Below are positions 51,610 to 60,350 of a stretch of DNA of 64,000 bases, one piece after another. Numbering within the stretch: position 1 is the first letter of the stretch; the number at the start of each line of letters is the position of its first letter. The DNA comes from Hymenobacter canadensis (GTDB lineage: Bacteria > Bacteroidota > Bacteroidia > Cytophagales > Hymenobacteraceae). A model generated the notes under the pieces. The model saw nothing but the letters and a program-made list of their open reading frames with translations, was not told the DNA's origin and searched no databases. Location of the stretch: contig NZ_CP114767.1 of assembly GCF_027359925.1 (NCBI RefSeq), forward strand, positions 930,001-994,000, written 5' to 3'. Position numbers and translations under genes: made by a program.

Positions 51610-52716
51610 ATGTCCGCAGGCTTTCGTTTTCGGGATTTCGTGCCCGAGGAGTCGACTGAGAAAGGCTTCGACTCCCTTTTTAAGATATTCATGCAGCTGG
51701 TCACCATCACCAGCGGCGACGTGGGCGAGGCGCTTTCCTGGCTCAATGAGCTGGATAAGCAGTACGGCCTCACCGAGGATGGCTACGGCATGGGCGACTT
51801 CATCGAGGATCTCAAGAAGAAGGGCTACATCGATGAGGACGAGCAGAAAAAAGGCGAGTTCACCATCACCGCCAAGAGCGAGCAGAAAATCCGTAAGTCG
51901 GCGCTGGAAGAAATCTTCGGCAAGCTCAAGAAATCGGGGCCGGGCAACCACCGTACACCCCACACCGGCCAGGGCGACGAGCAGAGCACCGATATGCGGG
52001 AGTTCCGCTTCGGCGACTCGCTCGACCAGATTTCCATGACCGAGAGCATCCGCAATGCCCAACTCAACCACGGCATGGATGGCGACGAGTTCATGCTGAC
52101 CGAGGGCGACCTGGAAGTGCGCGAAAACGAGCACAAAAGCCAGACCAGCACCGTGCTCATGATTGACATCTCGCACAGCATGATTCTGTACGGCGAGGAC
52201 CGCATCACGCCGGCCAAAAAAGTAGCTATGGCCTTGGCCGAGCTGGTGAAGCAGAAGTACCCCAAGGACTTCCTCGACGTCATCGTATTCGGCAACGACG
52301 CCTGGCAGATTGAGGTGAAGGAGCTGCCCTACCTGCAGGTGGGCCCCTACCACACCAACACCGTGGCCGGCCTGGAGCTGGCCCTGGACCTGCTGCGCAA
52401 GCGCAAAACGCCCAACAAGCAGATCTTCATGATTACCGACGGCAAGCCCACCTGCCTGAAGGAAGCCGGCGGCTACTACAAAAACTCATTCGGGCTCGAC
52501 CGCAAAGTGGTCAACAAAACCCTGAACCTGGCCGCCTCGGCCCGCCGCCTGAAAGTGCCCATCACCACGTTCATGATTGCCGACGACCCCTATTTGCGCC
52601 GCTTCGTGGAGGAGTTCACGGAGGTGAACCAGGGCAAGGCGTACTACTCGTCGCTCAAGGGCCTGGGCCACATGATTTTCGAGGACTACAAGCGCAACCG
52701 CCGCAAAAACGTGTAA
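51610..52716 (+). CDS. VWA-domain protein, CoxE/MoxR-partner type
   Basis: A 368-residue soluble protein. The N-terminal half is charged and helical, with FGKLKKSGPGNH and a linker. The VWA domain starts near 182 with DISHS (Asp186, Ser188, Ser190: MIDAS), continues through HTNTVAG (a likely MIDAS Thr) and MITDGKPTC. VWA proteins of this type work with MoxR-like AAA+ ATPases in chelatase or protein-assembly tasks. The ATPase gene follows at 52868, separated by a palindrome block. The protein has no membrane anchor. Confidence 0.9.
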   Translation: MSAGFRFRDFVPEESTEKGFDSLFKIFMQLVTITSGDVGEALSWLNELDKQYGLTEDGYGMGDFIEDLKKKGYIDEDEQKKGEFTITAKSEQKIRKSALEEIFGKLKKSGPGNHRTPHTGQGDEQSTDMREFRFGDSLDQISMTESIRNAQLNHGMDGDEFMLTEGDLEVRENEHKSQTSTVLMIDISHSMILYGEDRITPAKKVAMALAELVKQKYPKDFLDVIVFGNDAWQIEVKELPYLQVGPYHTNTVAGLELALDLLRKRKTPNKQIFMITDGKPTCLKEAGGYYKNSFGLDRKVVNKTLNLAASARRLKVPITTFMIADDPYLRRFVEEFTEVNQGKAYYSSLKGLGHMIFEDYKRNRRKNV

Positions 52717-52735
52717 CGGCTGAACGGCCTCGCAC

Positions 52736-52834
52736 TTGTCATCCTGAGCTTGCGAAGGACCTTATTACATCAGCACGACGACCGAATAGTTTCGTTCCAG
52801 CGTGATAAGGTTCTTCGCAAGCTCAGGATGACAA
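52736..52834. repeat. Inverted repeat of the GTCATCCTGAGC family inside the VWA-AAA pair
   Basis: The arms 52736-52767 and 52803-52834 match at 30 of 32 positions around a 35-nt spacer. It is inserted between two co-oriented, functionally linked genes. Confidence 0.9.
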
Positions 52835-52867
52835 ATCAAATCCATTCGCTCATTCTATTCTCCCTTC

Positions 52868-54424
52868 ATGCCTTCTTACGATTCTCTCTCCGCCGACCAG
52901 CTCCAGCAAATCACCACCCTTGGTGCTCTGAAGAAGTCCGGCTACCAGCCGCGTTCCGTGAAACAGGAGCTGCGCGACAACCTGATCAAGAAACTCCAAA
53001 GCAAAGAGGACGTGTTTCCCGGCATCTTCGGCTACGAGGAAACCGTGATTCCCGAGCTGCAGCGCGCCATTCTGGCCGGCCACCACATCAACCTGCTGGG
53101 CTTGCGCGGCCAGGCCAAAACCCGCATTGCCCGCCTGCTCATCGGCCTGCTCGATGAATGGGTGCCGGTAGTGGCTGGTTCCGAGCTGAATGACGACCCG
53201 TTGCAGCCGCTGTCGGTGTTTGCTAAAAACCTGCTGGCTGAGCACGGCGACAACACGCCCGTGACGTGGATGGGCCGCCAGGACCGCTACACCGAGAAGC
53301 TGGCCACCCCCGACGTATCCGTAGCCGACCTTATCGGCGACGCCGACCCCATCAAGGCGGCCACACTGCGGCTGCCGTACTCGGATGAGCGGGTGATTCA
53401 CTTCGGCTTGATTCCACGGGCGCACCGGGGCATTTTCGTGATCAACGAGCTGCCCGATTTGCAGGCCCGCATCCAGGTGTCGCTGTTCAACATCCTGCAG
53501 GAAGGCGACATTCAGATCCGGGGCTTCAAGGTGCGGCTGCCGCTGGACCTGCAGTTTGTGTTCACGGCCAATCCCGAGGACTACACCAACCGCGGCTCCA
53601 TCGTGACGCCCCTCAAGGACCGCATCGACGCCCAGATCATCACGCACTACCCGAAATCCATCGAAATCGGTAAGCGCATCACCAAGCAGGAAGCCCGTAT
53701 CAAGGACGAGCAGAAGGGCATGGTGACCACCAATGAAGTGATTCACGACCTCGTGGAGCAGGTGGCCGTGGAGGCCCGCGCCTCGGAGTTCGTGGATGCC
53801 AAGTCGGGCGTATCGGCCCGCCTCACCATCTCGGCTTACGAGCAGGTGGTGGCCGGGGCTGAGCGCCGCGCCCTCATCAACGGCGAAGCCACCACCTACG
53901 TGCGCCTCGGTGACTTCATTTCGGCGGTGCCGGCCGTGACGGGCAAGGTGGAGCTGGTGTACGAAGGCGAGCAGGAGGGAGCCGGCATCGTGGCCGAGAA
54001 GCTGATGGGCAAAGCCATCCGTACGCTGTTCCTGAACTACTTCCCCGACCCCGACAAGGCCAAGAAGCTCAAAGGCCGCCCCTCGCCCTACAAAACGGTG
54101 CAGGAGTGGTTCGGCAACGGCCACACCGTGGACCTGCTCCACGATGCCAGCACCAAAGACTACCGCGCCGTGCTGGACCAGGTGCCCGGCCTGCGCGACA
54201 TCGTGACGGAGCTGCACCCCTCCGAGACGCCCGAGCACACCTACTTCCTGATGGAGTTCCTGCTCCACGGCCTGAGCGAGTACAGCCTGATTTCTCGCAA
54301 CCGCCTCACCGCCGGCGCCCAGTTCAAGGACCTGCTCAGCAGCATGTTCACCATGCCCAGCTTCGGCGAGGATGACGACGAGGACGACGAAGACGAAAAG
54401 CCCCAGCGCGGCCGGAAACGGTAG
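52868..54424 (+). CDS. MoxR/Mg-chelatase-like AAA+ ATPase
   Basis: A 518-residue ATPase. Walker A is GLRGQAKT (78-85). The Walker B region is IFVINELPDL (near 189-198), where a usual Asp-Glu is Asn-Glu, as in MoxR relatives; PEDYTNRGSI supplies sensor 1. It ends with an acidic tail (GEDDDEDDEDE) and GRKR. Together with the VWA protein encoded upstream it should form a chelatase-like machine that remodels or metallates a target. The target is not clear from context. A bidirectional terminator follows. Confidence 0.9.
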   Translation: MPSYDSLSADQLQQITTLGALKKSGYQPRSVKQELRDNLIKKLQSKEDVFPGIFGYEETVIPELQRAILAGHHINLLGLRGQAKTRIARLLIGLLDEWVPVVAGSELNDDPLQPLSVFAKNLLAEHGDNTPVTWMGRQDRYTEKLATPDVSVADLIGDADPIKAATLRLPYSDERVIHFGLIPRAHRGIFVINELPDLQARIQVSLFNILQEGDIQIRGFKVRLPLDLQFVFTANPEDYTNRGSIVTPLKDRIDAQIITHYPKSIEIGKRITKQEARIKDEQKGMVTTNEVIHDLVEQVAVEARASEFVDAKSGVSARLTISAYEQVVAGAERRALINGEATTYVRLGDFISAVPAVTGKVELVYEGEQEGAGIVAEKLMGKAIRTLFLNYFPDPDKAKKLKGRPSPYKTVQEWFGNGHTVDLLHDASTKDYRAVLDQVPGLRDIVTELHPSETPEHTYFLMEFLLHGLSEYSLISRNRLTAGAQFKDLLSSMFTMPSFGEDDDEDDEDEKPQRGRKR

Positions 54425-54448
54425 CTTCCTGCAAGCGGTATGACACGA

Positions 54449-54487
54449 AAAAGCCCCGCGTACCGAAAGGTGCGCGGGGCTTTTTTG
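54449..54487. terminator. Bidirectional terminator between the ATPase and cyclophilin genes
   Basis: AAAAAGCCCCGCG...CGCGGGGCTTTTTT, with a T-run on both sides for these convergent genes. Confidence 0.9.
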
Positions 54488-54505
54488 TGTTTGGCTAGCG
54501 GCAAG

Positions 54506-54967
54506 TTACGCCTGCTCGGTTACCACAATTTTCTGAATCTCGTCGTTGGCCTGAATCTGCTCGATGATGTCGAGGCCTTCTACCACTTTACCGAACACAG
54601 TGTGGTTGCGGTCGAGGTGGGCGGTGTTCTGGCGGTCGTGCACGATGAAGAACTGGCTGCCGCCGGTGTTACGGCCGGCATGGGCCATGCTCAGGGCGCC
54701 GCGCTCGTGGTACTGGTGCTCGCCGTTCAGCTCGCAGTCGATTTTGTAGCCGGGGCCGCCGGTGCCGGCCATGCCTTTGGCGCCATCGCGCGAGTTGGGG
54801 CAGCCGCCCTGAATCACGAAGTTAGGGATGACGCGGTGGAACTTCAGGCCGTCGTAGAAGCCCTGCTGGGCCAGGTCGGTGAAGTTTTTAACGGTCTTGG
54901 GAGCATCTTTTTCGTAGAACTCCACTTTCATCACGCCCTTGTTGGTGTGGATTTCGGCAGTCTTCAT
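54506..54967 (-). CDS. Cyclophilin-type peptidyl-prolyl isomerase
   Basis: A 153-residue enzyme from ATG 54967, cytoplasmic (no signal peptide). [19 protein letters not shown] holds the catalytic Arg; [31 protein letters not shown] and HTVFGKV complete the fold. It speeds prolyl isomerisation in folding. The upstream frame to 54994 is unlikely to be used. A TACCTTTG box lies about 68 bases before the ATG. Confidence 0.95.
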   Translation of the reverse strand: MKTAEIHTNKGVMKVEFYEKDAPKTVKNFTDLAQQGFYDGLKFHRVIPNFVIQGGCPNSRDGAKGMAGTGGPGYKIDCELNGEHQYHERGALSMAHAGRNTGGSQFFIVHDRQNTAHLDRNHTVFGKVVEGLDIIEQIQANDEIQKIVVTEQA

Positions 54968-55034
54968 AAGGAAGGAAATTAGGGTTAGCAGCACCTGTAC
55001 GTGGTGCCTGGCCCCGCGGCTGCGGAACCAGGTG

Positions 55035-55042
55035 CAAAGGTA
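55035..55042 (-). promoter_or_regulatory. -7 box TACCTTTG for the cyclophilin gene
   Basis: An exact TAnnTTTG match on the minus strand, in the divergent gap shared with the fasciclin gene. Confidence 0.4.
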
Positions 55043-55155
55043 ACCAATTCGGCTGCCGCATAAACATCCGAGTGCCGCAACAGTTTCGTAAGCACAACAT
55101 CACGGCGCCCTCCGGATGGAGGCGTTGCATCCCAACCAACCCATTTCCTTTTTTT

Positions 55156-55797
55156 ATGAAGAAGAACCTGCGCACTGCTTCCCTGAGTGTTCTGTCGGCC
55201 GGTCTGCTCTCGTTTGCCCTGGCAAGCTGCGGCGATACCGCCACTACCGAAACTGCCACCACCACCGACACGGCCACCATCGTCGATTCGACGGCCATGA
55301 TGGGCGACTCGGCCCGCATGGGCAGCGCTGAAGGCGTAATGGTGGATGGCGTGGCCATGACGCCCGACAAGAACATCGTGCAGAATGCCGTGCAGGCTAG
55401 CAGCGTAACCACGCTGGTGAAGGCGGTGCAGGCTGCCGGCCTCGATGGCACGCTCAGCGGCCCCGGCCCGTTCACGGTGTTCGCGCCCACCAACGATGCC
55501 TTTGGCAAGCTGCCCGCTGGCGCCCTTGATGGCCTGCTGAAGCCCGAAAGCAAAGAGAAGCTGAAAGGCGTGCTCACCTACCACGTAATTGCCGGCCGCC
55601 TGCTGGCCCAGGACCTGAAAGACGGCCAGAAGCTCACCACCGTGAACGGCCAGCAGTTGACCGTAATGGCCAAAGACGGCAAGGTGATGCTCAGCAACGG
55701 CAAAGACGCCCCGGTAAACGTGGCCATTGCTGATGTTATTTCCAGCAACGGTGTGACGCACGTTATCGACGGCGTACTGCTGCCGACGGCGGAGTAG
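55156..55797 (+). CDS. Fasciclin-domain lipoprotein
   Basis: A 213-residue lipoprotein from ATG 55156; lipobox FALASC. After a Thr-rich stretch comes one fasciclin (FAS1) domain, about residues 75-212: IVQNAVQASSVTTLVKAVQAAGLDGTL, GPFTVFAPTNDAF (first conserved block) and YHVIAGRLL, ending with THVIDGVLLP. FAS1 domains mediate adhesion between cells and matrix. A divergent cyclophilin gene shares the upstream gap. The frame upstream to 55072 is not needed. Confidence 0.93.
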   Translation: MKKNLRTASLSVLSAGLLSFALASCGDTATTETATTTDTATIVDSTAMMGDSARMGSAEGVMVDGVAMTPDKNIVQNAVQASSVTTLVKAVQAAGLDGTLSGPGPFTVFAPTNDAFGKLPAGALDGLLKPESKEKLKGVLTYHVIAGRLLAQDLKDGQKLTTVNGQQLTVMAKDGKVMLSNGKDAPVNVAIADVISSNGVTHVIDGVLLPTAE

Positions 55798-55839
55798 TAT
55801 TTTGTTGGCGCGCTTTGTAAGCGCGTCAGATGAATACAG

Positions 55840-55872
55840 AAAGACCCAGCCGAAATGGCTGGGTCTTTTTTG
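55840..55872. terminator. Bidirectional terminator between the fasciclin and dehydrogenase genes
   Basis: AAAGACCCAGCC...GGCTGGGTCTTTTTT with a GAAAT loop. A small GCGCGC...GCGCG hairpin lies just before it (55807-55826). Confidence 0.9.
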
Positions 55873-55920
55873 TTGGTGTTGTGCCGGCTTGAGGACTTGC
55901 TCCGCCGGGCCAGTCCGGAC

Positions 55921-56805
55921 TTATAGCCCGGCGCCGTCGGTGATGCGCTCGGCGAAGCCAGCCCAGTCGCCTTGCTCGCCTTTGGCCACGGTGGTGGAGA
56001 GGTGGTCGTGGAGGATGTTGGCGAAGGGCATGGGCACCAGGTGCGTGCGCGACTCATCCAGCACCAGGCGCATATCCTTGCGGATAATGGCCGGGGCCGC
56101 GCCCACAGGCTGGTAGTGGCGCTCGGCCACCAGCTTGCCGTAGCCTTTATAAATGGGCGTGTTGAAAAGGGTAGATGTGAAGAACTCGTACACCTGCTGC
56201 CGGTCGAGGCCGCTTTTCTGGGCCAGCGTGAAGGCTTCGGCCATGGCCTCAATGGCGGCGCCCAGCATGAAGTTGCCGCAGAGCTTGACGGTGCTGGCCG
56301 CACCGGGGTCGTCGCCGAAATCGTGGACGCCCTGGCCTAGGGCTTCAAGCAGCGGCGCGAGGCGTTGGCGGGCGCTGGCTTCGCCGGAAGCAGCCAGCCA
56401 GAGCTTGGCCGCAGCGGCCACATCGGGCTTGCCAAATACGGGCGTGGCCACGAGGGTACTGCCGTGCCGGGCGTGGGCTTCGGCCAGGCGGCGGTTGGTA
56501 TCGGGGGCCACGGTGCTGCAGGAGGCATGCACGGCGCCGGCGGGCAGGGCGGCAATCAGCCCATCGGGCCCCAGGCACAGTTCCTGCAGAGCGGCATCAT
56601 CCGTGACCATGGAGAACACGAAGGCCGCGTCGGCTACGGCGGCGGCGGGCGTGGCAGCCACCGTGGCGCCTAGTTTCTCAAGGTCGGCGGCTTTGCTGGC
56701 CGTGCGGTTATAGACAGTGAGGCGATGCCCGGCCTTTAAGAGGTTTTTCGCCATGGCCTCGCCCATATTTCCCAGGCCGAGGAAGGCTACATTATGCTGT
56801 GTCAA
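55921..56805 (-). CDS. NAD(P)-dependent beta-hydroxyacid dehydrogenase
   Basis: A 294-residue enzyme of the 3-hydroxyisobutyrate dehydrogenase superfamily. NVAFLGLGNMGEAMAKNL is the dinucleotide fold; GNFMLGAAIEAMAEAF holds the substrate helix, and KLCGN supplies the catalytic Lys (in STVKLCGNF). It oxidises or reduces a short hydroxyacid or aldehyde. The start is TTG at 56805; no ATG is in frame before the first strand. The nested arms begin 8 bases upstream. Confidence 0.9.
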   Translation of the reverse strand: MTQHNVAFLGLGNMGEAMAKNLLKAGHRLTVYNRTASKAADLEKLGATVAATPAAAVADAAFVFSMVTDDAALQELCLGPDGLIAALPAGAVHASCSTVAPDTNRRLAEAHARHGSTLVATPVFGKPDVAAAAKLWLAASGEASARQRLAPLLEALGQGVHDFGDDPGAASTVKLCGNFMLGAAIEAMAEAFTLAQKSGLDRQQVYEFFTSTLFNTPIYKGYGKLVAERHYQPVGAAPAIIRKDMRLVLDESRTHLVPMPFANILHDHLSTTVAKGEQGDWAGFAERITDGAGL

Positions 56806-56812
56806 AGGAGAA

Positions 56813-56998
56813 TGAAGTTATGAGGTGATGGGGTGATGGGGTGTTGAGGTGACAGGTAACGAAGAACGTCATGCTGAGCTTGTCGGAGCATCTCGCGTGC
56901 TGATGTTGCAATAGTAGTCAGGCATCAGCACGCGAGATGCTTCGACAAGCTCAGCATGACGTTCTTACGTTCTACGCCTTGTCACCTCATCACCAAAA
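56813..56998. repeat. Nested arms of TGATGGGGTGATG words around a GTCATGCTGAGC palindrome
   Basis: The outer left arm (about 56813-56858) repeats GATGAGGTGATGGGGTGATG; the outer right arm (about 56979-56996) has GTCACCTCATCACC. The inner arms 56862-56905 and 56923-56966 match at 43 of 44 positions with a 17-nt loop. Confidence 0.9.
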
Positions 56999-57003
56999 GA
57001 CAC

Positions 57004-57930
57004 CTATTTCCGGTTGTCGTCGGCCTGCTGCATGCTCACGTAGCTGTCGTAGCGGGGCAGGGCAATGCGGCCTTTGTCGACGGCTTCGCGCACGGCGCAG
57101 CCGGGCTCGTGCAGGTGCTGGCAGTTGTGGTAGCGGCACTGGTTGAGCAGGGCGCGCATCTCGGGGAAATAGTGGGCCAGCTCGCCGGCCTTCATATCCA
57201 CCAAGCCCAGCTCCTTGATGCCGGGCGTGTCGATGAGGAAGGTGCCGGGGCGCACTTCCAGCATCTCGGCAAACGTGGTGGTGTGCACACCCTTGTCGGA
57301 AAACTGGCTGATTTCGGCGGTTTTCAGGTCCAGATCGGGCACCAGCACGTTGATGAGCGTGCTCTTGCCGACGCCGGAGTGGCCGGAAAGTAGCGTGGTT
57401 TTGCCGTTGAGCTGGGCGTCGATTTCCGCCACGCCCTCGCCGGTGTGCGCCGAGCAGCGCATGCCCGGGTAGCCGATGCGCTGGTACATGTCCAGGATCT
57501 GCTGCTGGTAATCGGTCAGGTCTTCGTCGTAGAGGTCGGTTTTGTTGAAGAGCAGCGTCACGGGAATCCGGTAGGCCTCGGCCGTCACCAGAAACCGGTC
57601 GATGAAGCCGAACGAGGTAGCCGGCGAGGCCAGCGTCACGACCAGCATGGCTTGGTCGAGGTTGGCGGCCACAATGTGGGCGTGCTCACTCTTGTGCACC
57701 GAGCGCCGGATGATGTAGTTGCGGCGCGGCTCGATATGGTGAATCACGCCGGCGCCCTCGGTTTGCTCTTCCACCGTGAAGGCCACCTCGTCGCCCACGG
57801 CCAGCGGGTTGCTCACCTTCAGGCCCTTGATTTTGAACTTGCCCCGCAGCCGGCAGCGGTGCAGCTGCCCCGTGCCGGTTTCGCGCACCACATACCACGA
57901 GCCCGTGGATCTTACGATAGTACCAGTCAT
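57004..57930 (-). CDS. rsgA: Ribosome biogenesis GTPase RsgA
   Basis: A 308-residue circularly permuted GTPase. An N-terminal OB fold is followed by the G-domain in permuted order: NKTDL (G4) precedes SGHSGVGKSTLIN (G1) and DTPGIKEL (G3). The C-terminal zinc finger reads CRYHNCQHLHEPGC. It binds the 30S subunit and helps its late maturation. A TATCTTTG box lies 42 bases upstream. Confidence 0.96.
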   Translation of the reverse strand: MTGTIVRSTGSWYVVRETGTGQLHRCRLRGKFKIKGLKVSNPLAVGDEVAFTVEEQTEGAGVIHHIEPRRNYIIRRSVHKSEHAHIVAANLDQAMLVVTLASPATSFGFIDRFLVTAEAYRIPVTLLFNKTDLYDEDLTDYQQQILDMYQRIGYPGMRCSAHTGEGVAEIDAQLNGKTTLLSGHSGVGKSTLINVLVPDLDLKTAEISQFSDKGVHTTTFAEMLEVRPGTFLIDTPGIKELGLVDMKAGELAHYFPEMRALLNQCRYHNCQHLHEPGCAVREAVDKGRIALPRYDSYVSMQQADDNRK

Positions 57931-57971
57931 GAAAGGTCAGGGACTTGAATAATTGTTAGGTGCAGTGACGA

Positions 57972-57979
57972 CAAAGATA
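57972..57979 (-). promoter_or_regulatory. -7 box TATCTTTG for rsgA
   Basis: An exact TAnnTTTG match on the minus strand; it directly abuts the palindrome block at 57980-58081. Confidence 0.45.
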
Positions 57980-58081
57980 CTGTCATCCTGAGCTTGCGAA
58001 GGACCTTATAGCACGGGAACGAGGTACTAATACTCTTATCGTTCAGGCGTGGGAAGATCCTTCGCAAGCTCAGAATGACAG
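57980..58081. repeat. Inverted repeat, GTCATCCTGAGC family
   Basis: The arms 57980-58007 and 58054-58081 match at 26 of 28 positions around a 46-nt spacer. It is between two co-oriented genes. Confidence 0.85.
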
Positions 58082-58085
58082 CTGC

Positions 58086-59330
58086 TTAGCTATTCTTTTC
58101 AAGCCACTGCATGATTTTGTGCGTGGCGCCGCTGTGGTCGTGCACATAGTCGAGGCTGAGGTCCTGCACTTTCAGGCGCGACTCTTCCTCGTGAAACAGG
58201 AGCCCGAAAGCCCGCAGCAGCTCCTCGGCCGACGTCACCGGGAAGGCGCAGCCCAGATCCACCAGATCTTCGGCTTCCTGAAACTTGTGGTAGGTCGGCC
58301 CGAAAAACAGCGGCAGGCCAAAAGCAGCGGCTTCCAGCGTGTTGTGTAGGCCCTTGCCGAAAGCGCCACCTACATAGGCAAAATGCCCGAACCGGTACAG
58401 CTGGCTGAGCAGCCCCACGTTGTCGATGAGCAGCACCCGGGCCTGGGCCACGGTGGCGGGCTCGGCCCGGGAGTAGCGCACCACCTGGCCGGGCAGCACG
58501 TCCTCCACCAGCCGCAGGGTAGTGTCGCTGATTTCGTGGGGTGCCACAATGAAGCGTATCTGCGGGGCGTACTGGCGCATCAGCGGCGTGAGGGCCGGCA
58601 GGTCTTCGGGCCAGCTGCTGCCAATGATGAACACCGGCACCCAGTCGTCGGTGAAGGCGTCTACCAGCGGCAACGGCCGGGACGCGGCCGCGGCGGTGCG
58701 CACCACCGTGTCGAAGCGGGTGTCGCCGGCCACGCTGGCCTGCCGGATGCCGGCGCCGCGCAGCAGTTCGGCCGAGGCCTGGTTCTGGGTGAAGATGTGC
58801 GTGAAGCAGCCCAGGATTTTGCGGAAGAATCCGCCCCAGGGTTGGAAAAACAGCTGCTCGGGCCGGAAAATAGCCGACACGCAGAGGGTGGTAATGTGCC
58901 GCCGATGCAGCTCGGCCAGAAAGAAATACCAGAATTCGTACTTCACGAAGACGGCCAGCTGCGGCTGCACCGCGTCGAGGAAGGCGCGGGCATTGGCGGC
59001 CGTGTCCAGCGGCAGGTAGAAAATGTAGTGGGCGCCGGGCCAGTTTTTGCGCACCTCGTAGCCGGAGGGCGAAAAGAACGTCAGCACGATTTTGTGGCCG
59101 GGGTAGCGGGCGGCGTAAGCCTCCATCAGGGGGCGGCCCTGCTCAAACTCGCCCAGCGAGGCGCAGTGAAACCAGGCCAGCGGCGCAGTTTCGGCCTGCA
59201 GAGCCGCCTGAATCCGGGGTAGCAGCCCCTGCCGCCCCTGCACCCACTGGGCCGCTTTGGGCACAAAAGGTGCTGCCAGCTGCAGCAGCCACGCATACAG
59301 GCGCAGAACGATGGAATAGAGAAAAGGCAA
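58086..59330 (-). CDS. waaA: 3-deoxy-D-manno-octulosonic acid (KDO) transferase
   Basis: A 414-residue GT-B enzyme. One N-terminal membrane helix is followed by WFHCASLGEFEQGRPL (catalytic Glu), FFSPSGYEV, YEFWYFFL and the C-terminal GGAFGKGLHNTLEAAAFGLPLFFGP segment that binds CMP-KDO. It adds KDO to lipid A, so the organism makes lipopolysaccharide. Start: TTG at 59330 is the only in-frame codon that keeps the first helix. Confidence 0.94.
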   Translation of the reverse strand: MPFLYSIVLRLYAWLLQLAAPFVPKAAQWVQGRQGLLPRIQAALQAETAPLAWFHCASLGEFEQGRPLMEAYAARYPGHKIVLTFFSPSGYEVRKNWPGAHYIFYLPLDTAANARAFLDAVQPQLAVFVKYEFWYFFLAELHRRHITTLCVSAIFRPEQLFFQPWGGFFRKILGCFTHIFTQNQASAELLRGAGIRQASVAGDTRFDTVVRTAAAASRPLPLVDAFTDDWVPVFIIGSSWPEDLPALTPLMRQYAPQIRFIVAPHEISDTTLRLVEDVLPGQVVRYSRAEPATVAQARVLLIDNVGLLSQLYRFGHFAYVGGAFGKGLHNTLEAAAFGLPLFFGPTYHKFQEAEDLVDLGCAFPVTSAEELLRAFGLLFHEEESRLKVQDLSLDYVHDHSGATHKIMQWLEKNS

Positions 59331-59525
59331 TTGTCAGTGCTTAGTGCTTGGCGCTTCGTGCTTAGACAACGAAATGGTAGCAGCGTGTTCAGAAGCCCAA
59401 ACGAGCATTCGTTCAGACGAGAGTCCGCAAAAATAGGCTTTTGCCTGCAGGCGAACTAAAAAAGGCTCCGACGTATCCGCCGGAGCCTTTTAAAAGCCCT
59501 GTGCACTATGCACAAAGCATTAATT
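59326..59525. repeat. Inverted arms of CAGTGCTTAGTGCTT words around a terminator
   Basis: The left arm (about 59326-59366) repeats AGTGCTTGGCGCTTCGTGCTTAG; the right arm (about 59497-59525) has TGTGCACTATGCACAAAGCATTAATTGC. The core is the terminator at 59458-59494. Confidence 0.6.
59458..59494 (-). terminator. Terminator of the peroxiredoxin gene
   Basis: Arms AAAAGGCTCCG (59459-59470) and CGGAGCCTTTT (59481-59491) with a T-run on the minus strand, 33 bases after the peroxiredoxin stop. Confidence 0.85.
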
Positions 59526-59526
59526 G

Positions 59527-60165
59527 CTAGTGGTTGGCCTGCTTGCCGAGGTAGTTGGCTACGCCCTCGCGGGTGGCCGACATAGCCTCTTTGCCTTCTT
59601 CCCAGTTAGCGGGGCAGACTTCGCCTTTCACCTCGAAGTACTGCAGGGCATCCACCATACGCATGGCTTCGTCGATGCTGCGGCCGAGGGGGCCGTCGTT
59701 TACTACCTGGTGGCGCACGATGCCGTCCTTATCAATCAGGAACAGGCCGCGGTAGGCGAGGGGCGAGCCGACGAAGGTCATTTCGCCGGCCTCATTGTAG
59801 TCGTAGTGGCCGCCGAGCACGTCGTAGTTAGCCGCAATGGTTTTGGTAGCATCGGCCACCAGCGGATACTTTACGCCTTCGATGCCGCCGTTGTCGCGCG
59901 GCGTCTGCAGCCAGGCAAAGTGCGAGAAGTGCGTGTCCGTCGAGCAGCCCACCACGGCTACACCCTTGGCCTCAAAGTCGGCCAGACGATCCTGGAAGGC
60001 AATGATTTCGGTAGGGCAAACGAACGTGAAGTCGGCGGGGTAGAAGTAGAAGATAACGTGCTTCTTGCCCAGGTAACGGTCGAGGGAGAAATCCTCTTCG
60101 AATTCGCTGTCGATAACAGCGGTAGCTTTGAAAGAAGGGGCACGCTTGCCTACGAGAACTGCCAT
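59527..60165 (-). CDS. Typical 2-Cys peroxiredoxin (AhpC/Prx1 type)
   Basis: A 212-residue peroxiredoxin from ATG 60165; the frame opens earlier at 60285. FYPADFTFVCPTE contains the peroxidatic Cys; the resolving Cys is in GEVCPANW near the C-terminus. It reduces H2O2 and organic peroxides. The next gene upstream is a Fur/PerR-type regulator on the same strand, separated by 185 bases, which fits peroxide-controlled regulation. Confidence 0.96.
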   Translation of the reverse strand: MAVLVGKRAPSFKATAVIDSEFEEDFSLDRYLGKKHVIFYFYPADFTFVCPTEIIAFQDRLADFEAKGVAVVGCSTDTHFSHFAWLQTPRDNGGIEGVKYPLVADATKTIAANYDVLGGHYDYNEAGEMTFVGSPLAYRGLFLIDKDGIVRHQVVNDGPLGRSIDEAMRMVDALQYFEVKGEVCPANWEEGKEAMSATREGVANYLGKQANH

Positions 60166-60350
60166 TTTGGGGTGATTAAGTGTTGGGTAATGAGGTGATT
60201 GAGCGTTGTGAAGCCAGCAAATAGCCGGGTCGAAAAAAAGAAATTGGGAAGAGTGGCCAGGCAGGTGGCCGGCTGGTTTCAGCAAACCTGATCAGTCGTT
60301 TGCACTGTATAGCGCCAGTTGCTGGCGTTCAGCTACCGGCCTGCCGATGC

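Noticed and set aside
60166..60350. Additional single arm of GGTGATTAAGTG words upstream of the peroxiredoxin gene as a fourteenth nested block
   Set aside because: No matching inverted arm could be found, so it was not counted.
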